From the NCBI GenBank assembly GCA_050732635.1, contig JBOHRE010000005.1, positions 5,019 through 69,018 on the forward strand: DNA of 64,000 nucleotides, given 5' to 3'. The notes below the pieces were generated by a model. It was given only the letters and a program-made list of their open reading frames with translations, was not told the origin of the DNA and did not search any database. A program made the position numbers and the translations under genes. This document shows positions 24,168 through 34,947 of this stretch, piece after piece; the stretch's first letter is position 1, and each line of letters opens with the position of its first letter. The stretch is from JBOHRE01 sp050732635. Its GTDB lineage: Bacteria > Gemmatimonadota > Gemmatimonadetes > Longimicrobiales > RSA9.

Positions 24168-24192
24168 GTTGGTGTGCCGGGCGGGGTATCTT
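24164..24192 (+). promoter_or_regulatory. Possible promoter of the periplasmic binding protein gene
   Basis: TATCTT (24187-24192) with TTTTGT (24164-24169) at 17-bp spacing; the -35 box is weak and overlaps the rpsA terminator tract. Confidence 0.3.
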
Positions 24193-24223
24193 GCCGCCGA
24201 CTCGAACCCGGACGATCACGGAA

Positions 24224-25422
24224 TTGACGCCCTTGCACAGAGTTGCGATGGCCGCGCTGGTTGCGGTCAGCCTGTCGGGCGCGTGCGCACCGGCGGGCAC
24301 GACGCCGGAACCGGCGCGGCCGGAGCCGATTGAGGAAGAGCGTGAGCCGCGGCCCGAGGTCGCGGCCGAGCCACCGATCATCGGGGTGCTCGTGCCGCTC
24401 ACCGGGCCGGCCTACCTGCAACGCTATGGTGAGCTGATCCGTGAGGGTGCTGAAATCGCGGCCGCCCAGGCGAGCGACGCGCCCGCAGCTCGCCTGGTCG
24501 TGCTCGACGACGAAGGCGACCCGCAGCGTGGCGCGCTGCTGGTCCGCGAGCTCGAGGCCGCCGGCGTGGTTGGCATCGTCGGTCCACTGTTGGCGGAGGC
24601 GGCGCGCGCCGTCGCAAATGCACGCGCGGATCCGGCCTTCGTTCTGGTCAGCCCGACCGCGTCGGAGCCGCTCGACGCGCCGAATGTGTACTCGCTGAAT
24701 CAACCCGATCCATCCATTGCCGGGCTGCTGGCGCGCTTCGCCCTAGCCGAAGGTCTGCGGCGCGTGGCGCTGCTCTATCCCCGGCTGGGTGAGCACGAGT
24801 ATCAGGCGCGAGCATTCGCGGAAACGTTCCGGGCGGGTGGTGGCGAGGTCGTGGCCGACGAAGGCTACCTCACGGGCACCACGACCTTCGCCGAGCAGAT
24901 GGAGACGATCGCCGCCGACAGCCCCGACGCGCTCCTGGTTGCCGCGCCCGAGCGTGACCTGCGCCAGATTGCGCCGCAGATCGCCTACTACGGTGTCGAC
25001 CCGGCACAGGTACGGATCCTGGGTAGCGAGGAGTGGACGAGCGATGTGCTACGGAGTGCACTGCCCAACGCCAGGATCCCCGAGGTGATCGCGGTCGCCA
25101 CGGCGCTGCGTCGGCCCGAAGATCCGGCCTGGCGCGCGTTCGTCGATGCCTACGAGACGCAGTTCCGCCGACGGCTCGACAACCCGTATCCGGCGCTCGG
25201 CTACGACGCCGTGCGGTTGCTGCTCGCCGCTGCGGACGGCGCCGATCGGGACGCGGACGACGTCGCGCGCCGGTTCGCCTCGCTCGCCGGGGTTACCGGT
25301 GCGACGGGGGTCTTCAGTGTCGAGCAGGGCGTGCTGCGACGTCGCCCCCTGCTGGTACGCGTGCGTACGGACGGCCTCATTCCGCTCGACGGGTCAGCTG
25401 GCGGTGCCGGGGTCCGGCAGCG

Positions 25423-25426
<4 letters not shown>
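24224..25426 (+). CDS. Periplasmic ligand-binding protein (leucine-binding/LppC-like), probable lipoprotein
   Basis: Extracytoplasmic protein of the type-I periplasmic-binding fold: GVLVPLTGPAYLQRYGELIREGAEIAA is the classic N-terminal motif, VVGIVGPLLAEAARAVA and PTASEPL the ligand-pocket region, and ALLYPRLGEHEYQARAFAETF the second lobe. The N terminus looks like a lipoprotein signal (LVAVSLSGAC) then a Pro/Glu-rich tether. I chose TTG 24224; TTG 24191 overlaps a probable -10 box and ATG 24248 would give a very short signal. No ABC permease adjoins it, so a role like LppC/LpoA or in sensing is as likely as transport. Confidence 0.8.
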
Positions 25427-26973
<1,547 letters not shown>

Positions 26974-26978
26974 AGGCT

Positions 26979-27000
26979 GGGGCTGGGGCTGGGGATCGGG
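26979..27000 (+). promoter_or_regulatory. Potential G-quadruplex in the biotin carboxylase leader
   Basis: Four G-tracts with loops CT, CT and ATC lie on the coding strand (26979-26982, 26985-26988, 26991-26994, 26998-27000), between the previous stop codon and GTG 27011. The last tract abuts the GGGAAGG ribosome-binding site, so folding in RNA could hide it. Confidence 0.5.
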
Positions 27001-27010
27001 AAGGCCATTC

Positions 27011-28498
27011 GTGTTGACCAAGGTTTTGGTCGCGAACCGGGGCGAGATCGCGCTGCGGGTGATCCGGGCGTGCCGCGAGCTCGGCATCGGGACCGTCGCC
27101 GTGTTCTCGGAAGTGGATCGGCTGTCGCCGCACGTGCAGGAGGCGGACGAGGCCTACTTGCTCGGTCCGGCCCCCTCCGCGAAAAGCTACCTGCGCGCCG
27201 ATCGGTTGATCGAGACGGCGCGAGCCGCCGGCTGTGACGCGGTGCATCCGGGCTACGGCTTCCTGGCGGAGCGCGCGAGCTTCGCGAAGGCAGTCGCCGA
27301 TGCTGGCCTCGCGTTCATCGGCCCGCCGGCGGCTGCGATCGCGGCGATGGGTGACAAGACGGAAGCACGGCGGCGCATGATCGACGCGGGCGTGTCAGTT
27401 GTGCCCGGCGTGGCGGAGCCGCTGGCGGATGCCGCGCAGGCTGCCGTGACCGCTGCCGAGTTGGGGCTCCCCGTGATGCTGAAGGCAGCGGCGGGAGGTG
27501 GTGGCAAGGGCATGCGGATCGTCACCTCGCCGGAGGAGCTCGGACGTGCATTCGAAGCGGCGTCGCGCGAAGCCGTGGCCGCGTTCGGCGATGGCCGCAT
27601 CTACCTGGAGAAGTACCTGGAGGGACCACGCCACATCGAGATCCAGGTGCTCGCCGACACGCACGGCACGACGCTCTATCTGGGCGAGCGTGAGTGCTCG
27701 ATCCAACGGCGCCATCAGAAGATGGTCGAGGAGGCGCCCTCGCCGGCGCTCACGCCCGCGCTGCGGGCGGCCATGGGCGAGGCCGCTGTGGCGGCGGCGC
27801 GGGCGGTCGGATACGTGAACGCCGGCACGATCGAGTTCCTGTTCCAGGACGGCGGCTTCTACTTCCTCGAAATGAATACGCGGCTGCAAGTGGAGCATCC
27901 GGTCACCGAGCTGGTGACGGGGCTCGACCTCGTGCAGCTGCAGATACGAATCGCCGCAGGCGAGCGGCTCGCACTCCGGCAGGAGGAGGTGAAGCTGACC
28001 GGCCATGCGATCGAGTGCCGGATCACGAGTGAGGATCCCTGGAACGGCTTCCTGCCGTCGACCGGCCGGATCGAACGGCTGGAGCTGCCGGCGGGGCCGG
28101 GCGTGCGCTGGGACGGCGGCGTCGCCGAGGGTGGCGAGATCTCGCTCTACTACGATCCGCTCCTGGGGAAGCTCATCGCGCACGGCGCGACCCGCGAGCA
28201 GGCGATCGATCGAATGGCGCGAGCTCTGGCAGAGCTACGTGTGGTCGGCGTCGAGACCAGCGCACCGTTTCACCGGCGGGTGATGCAGGAACCCGACTTC
28301 CGCGCAGGCGATATCGACATCCGCTACGTCGACCGACACCGCGAGCTGCTGGATTTCGAGCCGCCGGCCGAGACGCTGGAAGCGGCGGCTGTGGCTGCGG
28401 CCTTGCTCGAGGAGGCGGAGCGTCAGCGTCGCTCGGTGCGCCGCATCCCGCCGGCGCCAGCCGGCAGCGGTTGGCGGGCGCGCGGCTGGCGCGGCTGA
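27011..28498 (+). CDS. Acyl-CoA carboxylase, biotin carboxylase subunit
   Basis: ATP-grasp enzyme carboxylating the biotin of the carrier protein. Motifs: KVLVANRGEIALRVIRA at the N terminus, HPGYGFLAE, the glycine loop KAAAGGGGKGMR, EKYLEGPRHIEIQ, ECSIQRRHQK and EMNTRLQVEHPVTE. The 495 aa contain the carboxylase only; no biotin attachment site is fused, and the carrier is a separate gene at 29774. I start at GTG 27011, six bases after GGAAGG. A G-rich repeat and a 15-codon overlapping ORF (26970-27017) occupy the leader. Confidence 0.94.
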   Translation: MLTKVLVANRGEIALRVIRACRELGIGTVAVFSEVDRLSPHVQEADEAYLLGPAPSAKSYLRADRLIETARAAGCDAVHPGYGFLAERASFAKAVADAGLAFIGPPAAAIAAMGDKTEARRRMIDAGVSVVPGVAEPLADAAQAAVTAAELGLPVMLKAAAGGGGKGMRIVTSPEELGRAFEAASREAVAAFGDGRIYLEKYLEGPRHIEIQVLADTHGTTLYLGERECSIQRRHQKMVEEAPSPALTPALRAAMGEAAVAAARAVGYVNAGTIEFLFQDGGFYFLEMNTRLQVEHPVTELVTGLDLVQLQIRIAAGERLALRQEEVKLTGHAIECRITSEDPWNGFLPSTGRIERLELPAGPGVRWDGGVAEGGEISLYYDPLLGKLIAHGATREQAIDRMARALAELRVVGVETSAPFHRRVMQEPDFRAGDIDIRYVDRHRELLDFEPPAETLEAAAVAAALLEEAERQRRSVRRIPPAPAGSGWRARGWRG

Positions 28499-28505
28499 GT
28501 CGCAC

Positions 28506-29789
28506 ATGAACGTGCTAGATCGGCTGGAGCGAGTCGAGATCACAGGCATCGGCTCGGGTGGCGCCGGCGTCGGCCGGCTGCCCGATGGGCGTGCTGTATT
28601 CGTCCATCGTACAGCGCCCGACGATGTGGCACGGGTTCGTGTCACGCTGTCGAAGCCCCGCTGGGCCCGTGCCGAGCTGGTGCAGCTCGAGCATGCCTCG
28701 CCGCAACGCCGGCCCGCGCCGTGCCCCTTCTATGACCGGTGCGGCGGCTGCACGCTCGAGCACCTGACCTATCAGGCGCAGCTCGCCGTCAAGTCAGCGA
28801 TCGTGGCCGAGGCGTTGGCCCGCATCGGCGGCCTGGCAGTGACCGCTCCGCAGGTCGCGCCATCGCCATGCGAGTTCCGCTATCGGAACCGGGTCTCGTT
28901 CACACTGCTGCGCTTCGGACGCCGCGTGATCGCCGGCTTCCACGAGATCCACCGCCCGGCTCGCGTGATCGACATCGATGGGCGATGCCGGCTGCCCGAG
29001 CCGGCACTCGCGCAGGCCTGGGACGCGTTGCGCTCCGGCTGGGGCGACGCGGCGGCGCGTCTGCCCGCCGGCGAACGGCTCCGGTTGACACTGCGCGCCA
29101 CCCTAGGAGGCGACGCCAGTCTGCTCATCGACGGCGGCGACAACGACGGTGCACCCGACGAACTGCTCGAGAACGTTCCGCAGCTCCGCGCGATTTGGGG
29201 CCGACCGCACGCCGGCGCTCGAACGCGGCTGTTGGCCGGTGACACGGAGCTCGACGAGGACTGGGACGGAGAGACGATTCGCCTCGGCGCCGCAGCGTTC
29301 ACGCAGGTGAACCGCGCCGCTGCGGAGCGGCTCGAGCGTTTCGTGATCGAGCGCGCTTTGGCGGAGCAAACCTCGCAGGTCGTCGACGCCTATTGCGGGA
29401 TCGGCCTGCACGCGAGGCGACTGGCTGCACGTGGGGTGCGGGTCACTGGCATCGAGGTCGACCCCGAGGCGCTCTCCGAGGCCCGACGCGGCGCTCCTTC
29501 AGCGACGTTCCTCGAAGGCCGCGTCGAGGATCTCCTGCCTCGAACGCTGCCCGCCGATCTGGTCATCCTCAATCCTCCACGCGCTGGCCTGCATGCCCGC
29601 GTACCGGGGTTCCTGATCGAGCGCCCGCCGCGGCGGCTGCTCTATGTGAGCTGCGATCCGGCGACCCTCGCCCGCGACGTGCAGCGGCTGGCTCCGACCT
29701 TCGCGGTGCGCGCTGTCGCGTGCTTCGACCTGTTTCCGCAGACGGCCCACGTGGAGAGCGTGGCGGAGCTGGTATGCGCTACTTCGTGA
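28506..29789 (+). CDS. 23S rRNA (uracil-C5)-methyltransferase, RlmD/RumA family
   Basis: SAM-dependent RNA methyltransferase of the TrmA/RlmD group. An N-terminal TRAM domain is followed by the iron-sulfur motif CPFYDRCGGC (about residues 77-86), then the methyltransferase core with VDAYCGIGLHARRLA (SAM site), LNPPRAG and YVSCDPATLARD, which holds the catalytic cysteine. 427 aa. The exact target uridine (U1939 or U747) cannot be decided. It sits inside the propionyl-CoA carboxylase cluster, 7 bp after the biotin carboxylase and overlapping the carrier gene, with no evident functional link. Confidence 0.9.
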   Translation: MNVLDRLERVEITGIGSGGAGVGRLPDGRAVFVHRTAPDDVARVRVTLSKPRWARAELVQLEHASPQRRPAPCPFYDRCGGCTLEHLTYQAQLAVKSAIVAEALARIGGLAVTAPQVAPSPCEFRYRNRVSFTLLRFGRRVIAGFHEIHRPARVIDIDGRCRLPEPALAQAWDALRSGWGDAAARLPAGERLRLTLRATLGGDASLLIDGGDNDGAPDELLENVPQLRAIWGRPHAGARTRLLAGDTELDEDWDGETIRLGAAAFTQVNRAAAERLERFVIERALAEQTSQVVDAYCGIGLHARRLAARGVRVTGIEVDPEALSEARRGAPSATFLEGRVEDLLPRTLPADLVILNPPRAGLHARVPGFLIERPPRRLLYVSCDPATLARDVQRLAPTFAVRAVACFDLFPQTAHVESVAELVCATS

Positions 29790-30286
29790 CGATCCGGGGC
29801 CGGACCTTCGAGGTCGACCTCTCGGGATCACGGCCCCGCATCGACGGCCGCGAGGTGTCAGCGGATCTGGCCGGCACGCTCGACTCGCCGGCCCGCCACC
29901 TGCTCATCGATGGACGATCGTACCCCCTGGTCGCCGGCCGCGGCACCGCGCGCGGCGTCTGGGAGCTGCACATCGACGGCGCGCGACTGCAGGCCGAAGC
30001 GATCGACGAACGCACTCGCGCGATCCGCGAGATGACCGCCGCTGCCGGTGCGCCGCCCGGGCCACGCCCGGTCGCCGCGCCCATGCCCGGGCTCGTGGTC
30101 CGCATCGAGGTCGAGCCTGGCCAGACCGTTGCGGCAGGCCAGGGCGTGGCCATCGTCGAGGCGATGAAGATGGAGAACGAGCTGAAGGCCGAGGCGGCCG
30201 GACGCGTCGCGCGCGTGCTCGTGCAGGCCGGTCAGACGGTTGAGAAGGGCGCCGTCCTCATCGAGTTCGACGCGATTTCGGCCTGA
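29774..30286 (+). CDS. Biotin carboxyl carrier protein of acyl-CoA carboxylase
   Basis: 170-aa carrier. The C-terminal biotinyl domain has the attachment motif EAMKMENEL (biotinyl lysine in AMKM) within APMPGLVVRIEVEPGQTV...GQTVEKGAVLIEFD. The N-terminal about 90 residues form a beta-rich segment (YFVTIRGRTFEVDL, HLLIDGRSYPLV) like that found in propionyl-CoA carboxylase alpha chains. ATG 29774 overlaps the end of the methyltransferase. It should serve the carboxylase at 27011 and carboxyltransferase at 25423. Confidence 0.92.
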   Translation: MRYFVTIRGRTFEVDLSGSRPRIDGREVSADLAGTLDSPARHLLIDGRSYPLVAGRGTARGVWELHIDGARLQAEAIDERTRAIREMTAAAGAPPGPRPVAAPMPGLVVRIEVEPGQTVAAGQGVAIVEAMKMENELKAEAAGRVARVLVQAGQTVEKGAVLIEFDAISA

Positions 30287-30329
30287 GCACCGCGCCTCGA
30301 AACCGCTTCAGGTGCCACGAGCTAAGTCC

Positions 30330-31967
30330 ATGTCTGTAAACGAAAACGCGCGCCTCAGCCGCGCCACGGCCGAACCCGATGCGCCCGCCTCGCCGCAGCG
30401 CCGGGAGCAGTTCACGAGCAGTGATGGCAGCGTGATCGAGCCACTGTACACGCCGGCCGAGATCGATGCGCGGTACCGGGAGGCGAGCGGCCTTCCCGGC
30501 GAGTACCCGTTCACCCGCGGCATCTATGCGACCATGTACCGCGGGCGGCTGTGGACCATGCGGCAGTACGCCGGCTTCGGCACCGCCGAGGAGACGAACC
30601 AGAGGTACCGCTACCTGCTCGAGCACGGGCAGACCGGGTTGTCGGTGGCGTTCGATCTGCCGACACAGATGGGCTACGACTCCGACCATCCAATGGCGCG
30701 GGGCGAGGTCGGACGCGTGGGGGTGGCCATCGACACGATCGAGGACATGCGCGCGCTCTTCGACTCGATTCCGCCGGACCAGGTCTCGGTGTCCATGACG
30801 ATCAACGCGACCGCGGCCATTCTGCTGGCGCTGTACGTCGCCGTGGCCGACGAGCGCGGGGTGGCGCGTGGCTCGCTGTCGGGCACCGTGCAGAACGACA
30901 TCCTGAAGGAGTACATCGCGCGGGGTACCTACATCTATCCGGTCGAACCCAGCCTGCGGCTGGTCACCGACATCTTCGGGTTCTGCGCGCGCGAGGTGCC
31001 ACGGTGGAACACGATCTCGATCAGCGGCTACCACATCCGGGAGGCGGGCGCGACCGCCGTGCAGGAGTTGGCGTTCACCCTGGCCAACGCGCTCGAGTAC
31101 GTGGAGCGGGCGCTCGGCGCCGGTCTCGAGCTGGAGGACTTCGCGCGCCGGCTCTCGTTCTTCTTCGCGGCGCACAACGATCTGTTCGAGGAGGCCGCGA
31201 AGTTCCGCGCCGCGCGCCGGCTGTGGGCGCGCCTCGTGCGCGAACGCTACGGCGGGTCGGACGAGGCGTGCCGGTTGCGCTTCCACACGCAGACCGGTGG
31301 CGTCACGCTAACCGCGCAGCAGCCACTGAACAACGTCGTGCGCGTCACCGTGCAGGCGCTTTCGGCCGTGCTGGGCGGCACGCAGTCGCTGCACACGAAC
31401 GCCTACGACGAGGCGCTGGCCCTGCCGACCGCCGAGTCGGCCAAGTTGGCGCTGCGCACGCAGCAGATCCTGGCCCATGAATCCGGCGTGGCCGAGACGA
31501 CCGATCCGCTGGGCGGGAGCTATTACGTGGAAGCACTGACGGACCGGATCGAGGCCGGCGCGCGGGTCTACCTCGACCAGGTGGCTGATCTGGGCGGCGC
31601 CGCCCGCTCGGTCGAGCTGTTCAAGGAGGAGATCCACCGATCGGCTTACGCGCACCAGCGCGCGGTCGAAGCTCAGGAACGGATCATCGTGGGCGTCAAT
31701 CGCTTTATCGAGGCCGGCGAGCCGCTACGCATCGAGCAGCCGGACTACTCCACGTTCGAGGCGCGTCAAGCGCAGAAGCTCGCCGACGTCCGTACGCGTC
31801 GGGACGCGAACGAGGTGCGTGAGTCCCTCGATTCGGTTAGAATTGCTGCGCGCGGCGGCGACAACCTGTTGCCGCCGCTCATCGCGGCGGTCAAAGTGTA
31901 TGCCACGCTCGGCGAGATCAGCGATGTTCTGCGCCAGGAATGGGGTACCTATCGGCCGGCTACATAG
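30330..31967 (+). CDS. Methylmalonyl-CoA mutase, large (catalytic) subunit without B12 domain
   Basis: Converts methylmalonyl-CoA to succinyl-CoA by a radical route. The chain matches the TIM-barrel catalytic part: RQYAGFGTAEETNQRYRYLL, GLSVAFDLPTQMGYDSDHP, GTVQNDILKEYIARGTYIYP, SISGYHIREAGA, RFHTQTGGVTLTAQQP and LGGTQSLHTNAYDEALALPT. At 545 aa it stops before the cobalamin-binding domain (no DxHxxG motif), so a separate small subunit must be encoded elsewhere. ATG 30330 lies 43 bp after the biotin carrier gene, placing it in the propionate operon. Confidence 0.95.
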   Translation: MSVNENARLSRATAEPDAPASPQRREQFTSSDGSVIEPLYTPAEIDARYREASGLPGEYPFTRGIYATMYRGRLWTMRQYAGFGTAEETNQRYRYLLEHGQTGLSVAFDLPTQMGYDSDHPMARGEVGRVGVAIDTIEDMRALFDSIPPDQVSVSMTINATAAILLALYVAVADERGVARGSLSGTVQNDILKEYIARGTYIYPVEPSLRLVTDIFGFCAREVPRWNTISISGYHIREAGATAVQELAFTLANALEYVERALGAGLELEDFARRLSFFFAAHNDLFEEAAKFRAARRLWARLVRERYGGSDEACRLRFHTQTGGVTLTAQQPLNNVVRVTVQALSAVLGGTQSLHTNAYDEALALPTAESAKLALRTQQILAHESGVAETTDPLGGSYYVEALTDRIEAGARVYLDQVADLGGAARSVELFKEEIHRSAYAHQRAVEAQERIIVGVNRFIEAGEPLRIEQPDYSTFEARQAQKLADVRTRRDANEVRESLDSVRIAARGGDNLLPPLIAAVKVYATLGEISDVLRQEWGTYRPAT

Positions 31968-31985
31968 CGGCCGTGGACGGATACA

Positions 31986-32330
31986 ATGCCGACCTATGAG
32001 TACCGCTGCCCGCAGGGGCACGAGTTCGAGAAGGTTCAGCGGATGAGCGAGCCGCCGCTGGCGGCCTGCCCCGAATGCGGCGCGGCTGCGCAGCGGCTGC
32101 TTTCCTCCGGAGGTGGCCTGCTCTTCAAGGGCTCGGGCTTCTACATCACGGATAACCGCAGCGAGGGCTATAAGAAGGCGGCCGAAAAGGAAAAGCCAGC
32201 GGGCTCGGACAAGTCCGCGGACAGCGGTGCCAAGTCCAAGGGTGGCCCCGATACGGGTGCGGGCTCGTCGGACGCGACGAAGCCGGCAGGCGGCGCCGAC
32301 AAGAGCGGCGGTAAGAAACCGGACGCGTGA
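31986..32330 (+). CDS. FmdB-family zinc ribbon protein
   Basis: 114-aa protein beginning MPTYEYRCPQGHEFE, the signature of the FmdB regulatory-protein family, with a zinc ribbon formed by CPQGH and CPECG. A GSGFYITD motif typical of the family follows (about residues 50-57). The C-terminal half is a low-complexity Lys/Gly/Ala/Ser tail. It lies between the mutase and argS genes; its stop overlaps argS. Function in the family is poorly defined (putative nucleic-acid or protein-binding regulator). Confidence 0.85.
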   Translation: MPTYEYRCPQGHEFEKVQRMSEPPLAACPECGAAAQRLLSSGGGLLFKGSGFYITDNRSEGYKKAAEKEKPAGSDKSADSGAKSKGGPDTGAGSSDATKPAGGADKSGGKKPDA

Positions 32331-34021
32331 TGGCGATCGAGCTCCTCCGCGAGCAGCTCGAGGGAATCGCGCGGGAGCTGGCGGGACCGGAGGCGGCAGA
32401 GCTGGCTCAGCTCGAGCGCCCGCGCAACCCCGAGCACGGCGACGTCGCCACCAACCTCGCCCTCGCCCTCGCATCTCGGACCAAACGCCCTCCCCGGCAG
32501 CTGGCGCAGGAGATCATCAGTCGCCTCGATCTGGACACGCTCGGCGTAGCCGCGGCCGAGATCGCCGGTCCCGGGTTCATCAACTTCCGCCTCGCGCAGG
32601 AATCCGTGATCGAGCGGCTACGCGAGATCGCGTTGCGCGACGATGAGTTCGGCAGGAGCCGCACGGGCGCCGGCGAAGCGATCATCGTCGAATGGGTGTC
32701 GGCGAATCCGACCGGCCCGCTCCATTTCGGTCACGGGCGCCAGGCGGCACTGGGCGACGCCATTTCGAACCTGCTCGAAGCGACCGGCTGGAACGTCCAC
32801 CGCGAGTTCTACTACAACGACTCGGGTACGCAGATGGAGCTGCTCGCGCGCAGCGTGTGGGCGCGTTACCAGCAGCTGCTGGGCTCGCCGGCGGAGATCC
32901 CGGAGGGCGGCTATCACGGCGAATACGTGCTCGATGTCGCACGCCAGTTCCTGGCCGAGAGCGGCGATCGCTTCCGCGGCGATGCTTCGGCCGAGGCGTT
33001 GGACACCATGCGCCGCTTCGCGGTGCGCGTGCTGCGCGCCGAGCAGGACCGCGATCTTGCCGACTTCCGCGTACGCTTCGATCAGTATTTTCTGGAGTCA
33101 GCGCTCTACGACGAGGGGCACGTCGAGGCGACCATCCGGGCGCTCGAGCAGACCGGGCTGGTCTATGAGCACGAGGGCGCTCTGTGGCTGCGCACGACCG
33201 AGTTCGGCGATCAGAAGGACCGCGTCATGGTCCGGCGCAATGGGGCGCCGACCTATTTCCTGCCCGATGTCGCGTACCACGTCACCAAGTGGCATCGGGC
33301 GTTCCACCATGCCATCAACGTGCAGGGCGCCGATCACCACGGCACGGTGCCTCGCGTGCGTGCAGGTTTGCAGGCGCTCGGCCTGCCGGCTGCGTACCCC
33401 GAATACGTGCTGCATCAGATGGTGCGCCTCGAGCGTGGCGGCGAGGAGGTGAAGATCTCCAAGCGAGCGGGCTCGTACACGACGCTGCGCGAGCTGTACG
33501 AGATGGTCGGCGTCGATGTCGCGCGCTACTTCTTCCTGATGCGGCGACCCGAGGCGCACCTCATCTTCGACATCGATATGGCGCTCGACCAATCGGAGAA
33601 GAATCCAGTGTACAAGATCCAGTACGCGCATGCGCGCATGTGCTCGATCTTCACCAAGGCGGGCGTGTCGAGGACCGAGATCAACGGCGAATCCGCCGAT
33701 CTGGCGGCACTCGGCGATCCGGGCGAGCACGTGTTGATCAAGCAGCTCGCGGAGTACGCGAACGTCGTCGAGGCGGCCGCACGGCTGCGCGCGCCGCACC
33801 TGCTGTGCGATTACCTGGAGCAGACCGCGGCGGCCGTGAACTCGTGGTATCATGCCGGCAATCCGAGCCGAAACCCGGAGCTGTCGGTGCTGGTGGATAA
33901 CGCGCGGCTACGCGAGGCACGTCTCGTCCTGGCGCTCGGAATCCAGATCGTGCTGCGCAATGGCCTCGGGCTACTGGGGCTCAGCGCGCCCGAACGGATG
34001 GAGAGGGAGGACTCTGAATGA
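32330..34021 (+). CDS. argS: Arginyl-tRNA synthetase
   Basis: Class I synthetase charging tRNA-Arg. An N-terminal Add-1 domain (EHGDVATNLAL) precedes the catalytic domain with SANPTGPLHFGHGRQAALGD (HIGH-type motif) and KISKRAGSYTTL in place of KMSKS. The C-terminal DALR anticodon-binding domain ends at the stop. 563 aa. ATG 32330 overlaps the FmdB stop as TGATG; GTG 32327 in the same frame is equally possible. The final stop overlaps the next kinase gene. Confidence 0.96.
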   Translation: MAIELLREQLEGIARELAGPEAAELAQLERPRNPEHGDVATNLALALASRTKRPPRQLAQEIISRLDLDTLGVAAAEIAGPGFINFRLAQESVIERLREIALRDDEFGRSRTGAGEAIIVEWVSANPTGPLHFGHGRQAALGDAISNLLEATGWNVHREFYYNDSGTQMELLARSVWARYQQLLGSPAEIPEGGYHGEYVLDVARQFLAESGDRFRGDASAEALDTMRRFAVRVLRAEQDRDLADFRVRFDQYFLESALYDEGHVEATIRALEQTGLVYEHEGALWLRTTEFGDQKDRVMVRRNGAPTYFLPDVAYHVTKWHRAFHHAINVQGADHHGTVPRVRAGLQALGLPAAYPEYVLHQMVRLERGGEEVKISKRAGSYTTLRELYEMVGVDVARYFFLMRRPEAHLIFDIDMALDQSEKNPVYKIQYAHARMCSIFTKAGVSRTEINGESADLAALGDPGEHVLIKQLAEYANVVEAAARLRAPHLLCDYLEQTAAAVNSWYHAGNPSRNPELSVLVDNARLREARLVLALGIQIVLRNGLGLLGLSAPERMEREDSE

Positions 34022-34947
34022 GCCTGCTCGTCGTGGGCAGCGTCGCACTCGACACCGTCACGACCCCGTTCGGCACGGCCGAGGAGACGTTGGGCGGGTC
34101 GGCGGTCTTCTTCAGCGCCTCGGCCGCGCACTTTTGTTCGGTCAGGCTGGTCGGTGTGATCGGCGATGATTTTCCCGAGGAATCGCTCGAGTTCCTGGTC
34201 GAGCGCGGCGTCGATCTGGCCGGGCTGACCCGGGCCGACGGTGAGAGCTTCCGCTGGTCCGGTGAGTACAGTTATGACCTGAACACCGCCCGGACGCGCG
34301 AGACACGGCTCGGCGTTTTCGCCGATTTCAAGCCCACGATCCCGGAAGCATTTCGGGGCAGCGACTGGGTGTTTCTGGGTAACATCCATCCGCAGCTACA
34401 GCTCGATGTACTGAAGCAGGTCCGCTCACCGCGGCTCGTTGCCTGTGACACGATGAACTACTGGATCTCCTCCGAGCGCACGGCTCTGATCCGGCTGCTC
34501 CGTAGAGTGGGCGTGCTGCTGGTCAATGACGCCGAGATCCGGGCGCTGAGCGGCGAGCACAATCTGCTGCGCGCCGCGCGCTGGGTCCATGAGCACGGGC
34601 CCGGGATCGTCGTGGTGAAGAAGGGCGAGCACGGCGCGATGCTGTTCCATCGCGACGTGATGTTCTTCGCGCCGGGCTTCCCGCTGGAGGACATCTTCGA
34701 TCCGACCGGCGCCGGCGATGCGTTCGCGGGTGGGTTCCTGGGCGCTCTCGCGCGCTGTGGCTCGAGTGCGCCGCCCGACCTCAAGCGGGCCATGATCTAC
34801 GGCTCGGTGATGGGTTCCTTCGCCGTCGAGCGCTTCGGCGTGGAGCGGCTGAAGACGCTGCGCGCGGAGGAAGTCGAGGATCGGGTGCGCCACTTTCGCG
34901 AGCTGACGTCGTTCGAGCAGGTCGTGCCGGAAGCGCTGAATGCCTGA
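34018..34947 (+). CDS. PfkB-family carbohydrate or nucleoside kinase
   Basis: 309-aa ribokinase-fold kinase. N-terminal LVVGSVALDTVTT and LGGSAVFFSASAAHF form the substrate site; the C-terminal signature DPTGAGDAFAGGFLGAL carries the catalytic aspartate and anion hole. Substrate is not predictable from the sequence; adenosine and sugar kinases both belong here. It overlaps argS upstream and purM downstream (ATGA and a short overlap), so co-expression with purine synthesis is notable but not proof of a purine role. Confidence 0.85.
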   Translation: MSLLVVGSVALDTVTTPFGTAEETLGGSAVFFSASAAHFCSVRLVGVIGDDFPEESLEFLVERGVDLAGLTRADGESFRWSGEYSYDLNTARTRETRLGVFADFKPTIPEAFRGSDWVFLGNIHPQLQLDVLKQVRSPRLVACDTMNYWISSERTALIRLLRRVGVLLVNDAEIRALSGEHNLLRAARWVHEHGPGIVVVKKGEHGAMLFHRDVMFFAPGFPLEDIFDPTGAGDAFAGGFLGALARCGSSAPPDLKRAMIYGSVMGSFAVERFGVERLKTLRAEEVEDRVRHFRELTSFEQVVPEALNA

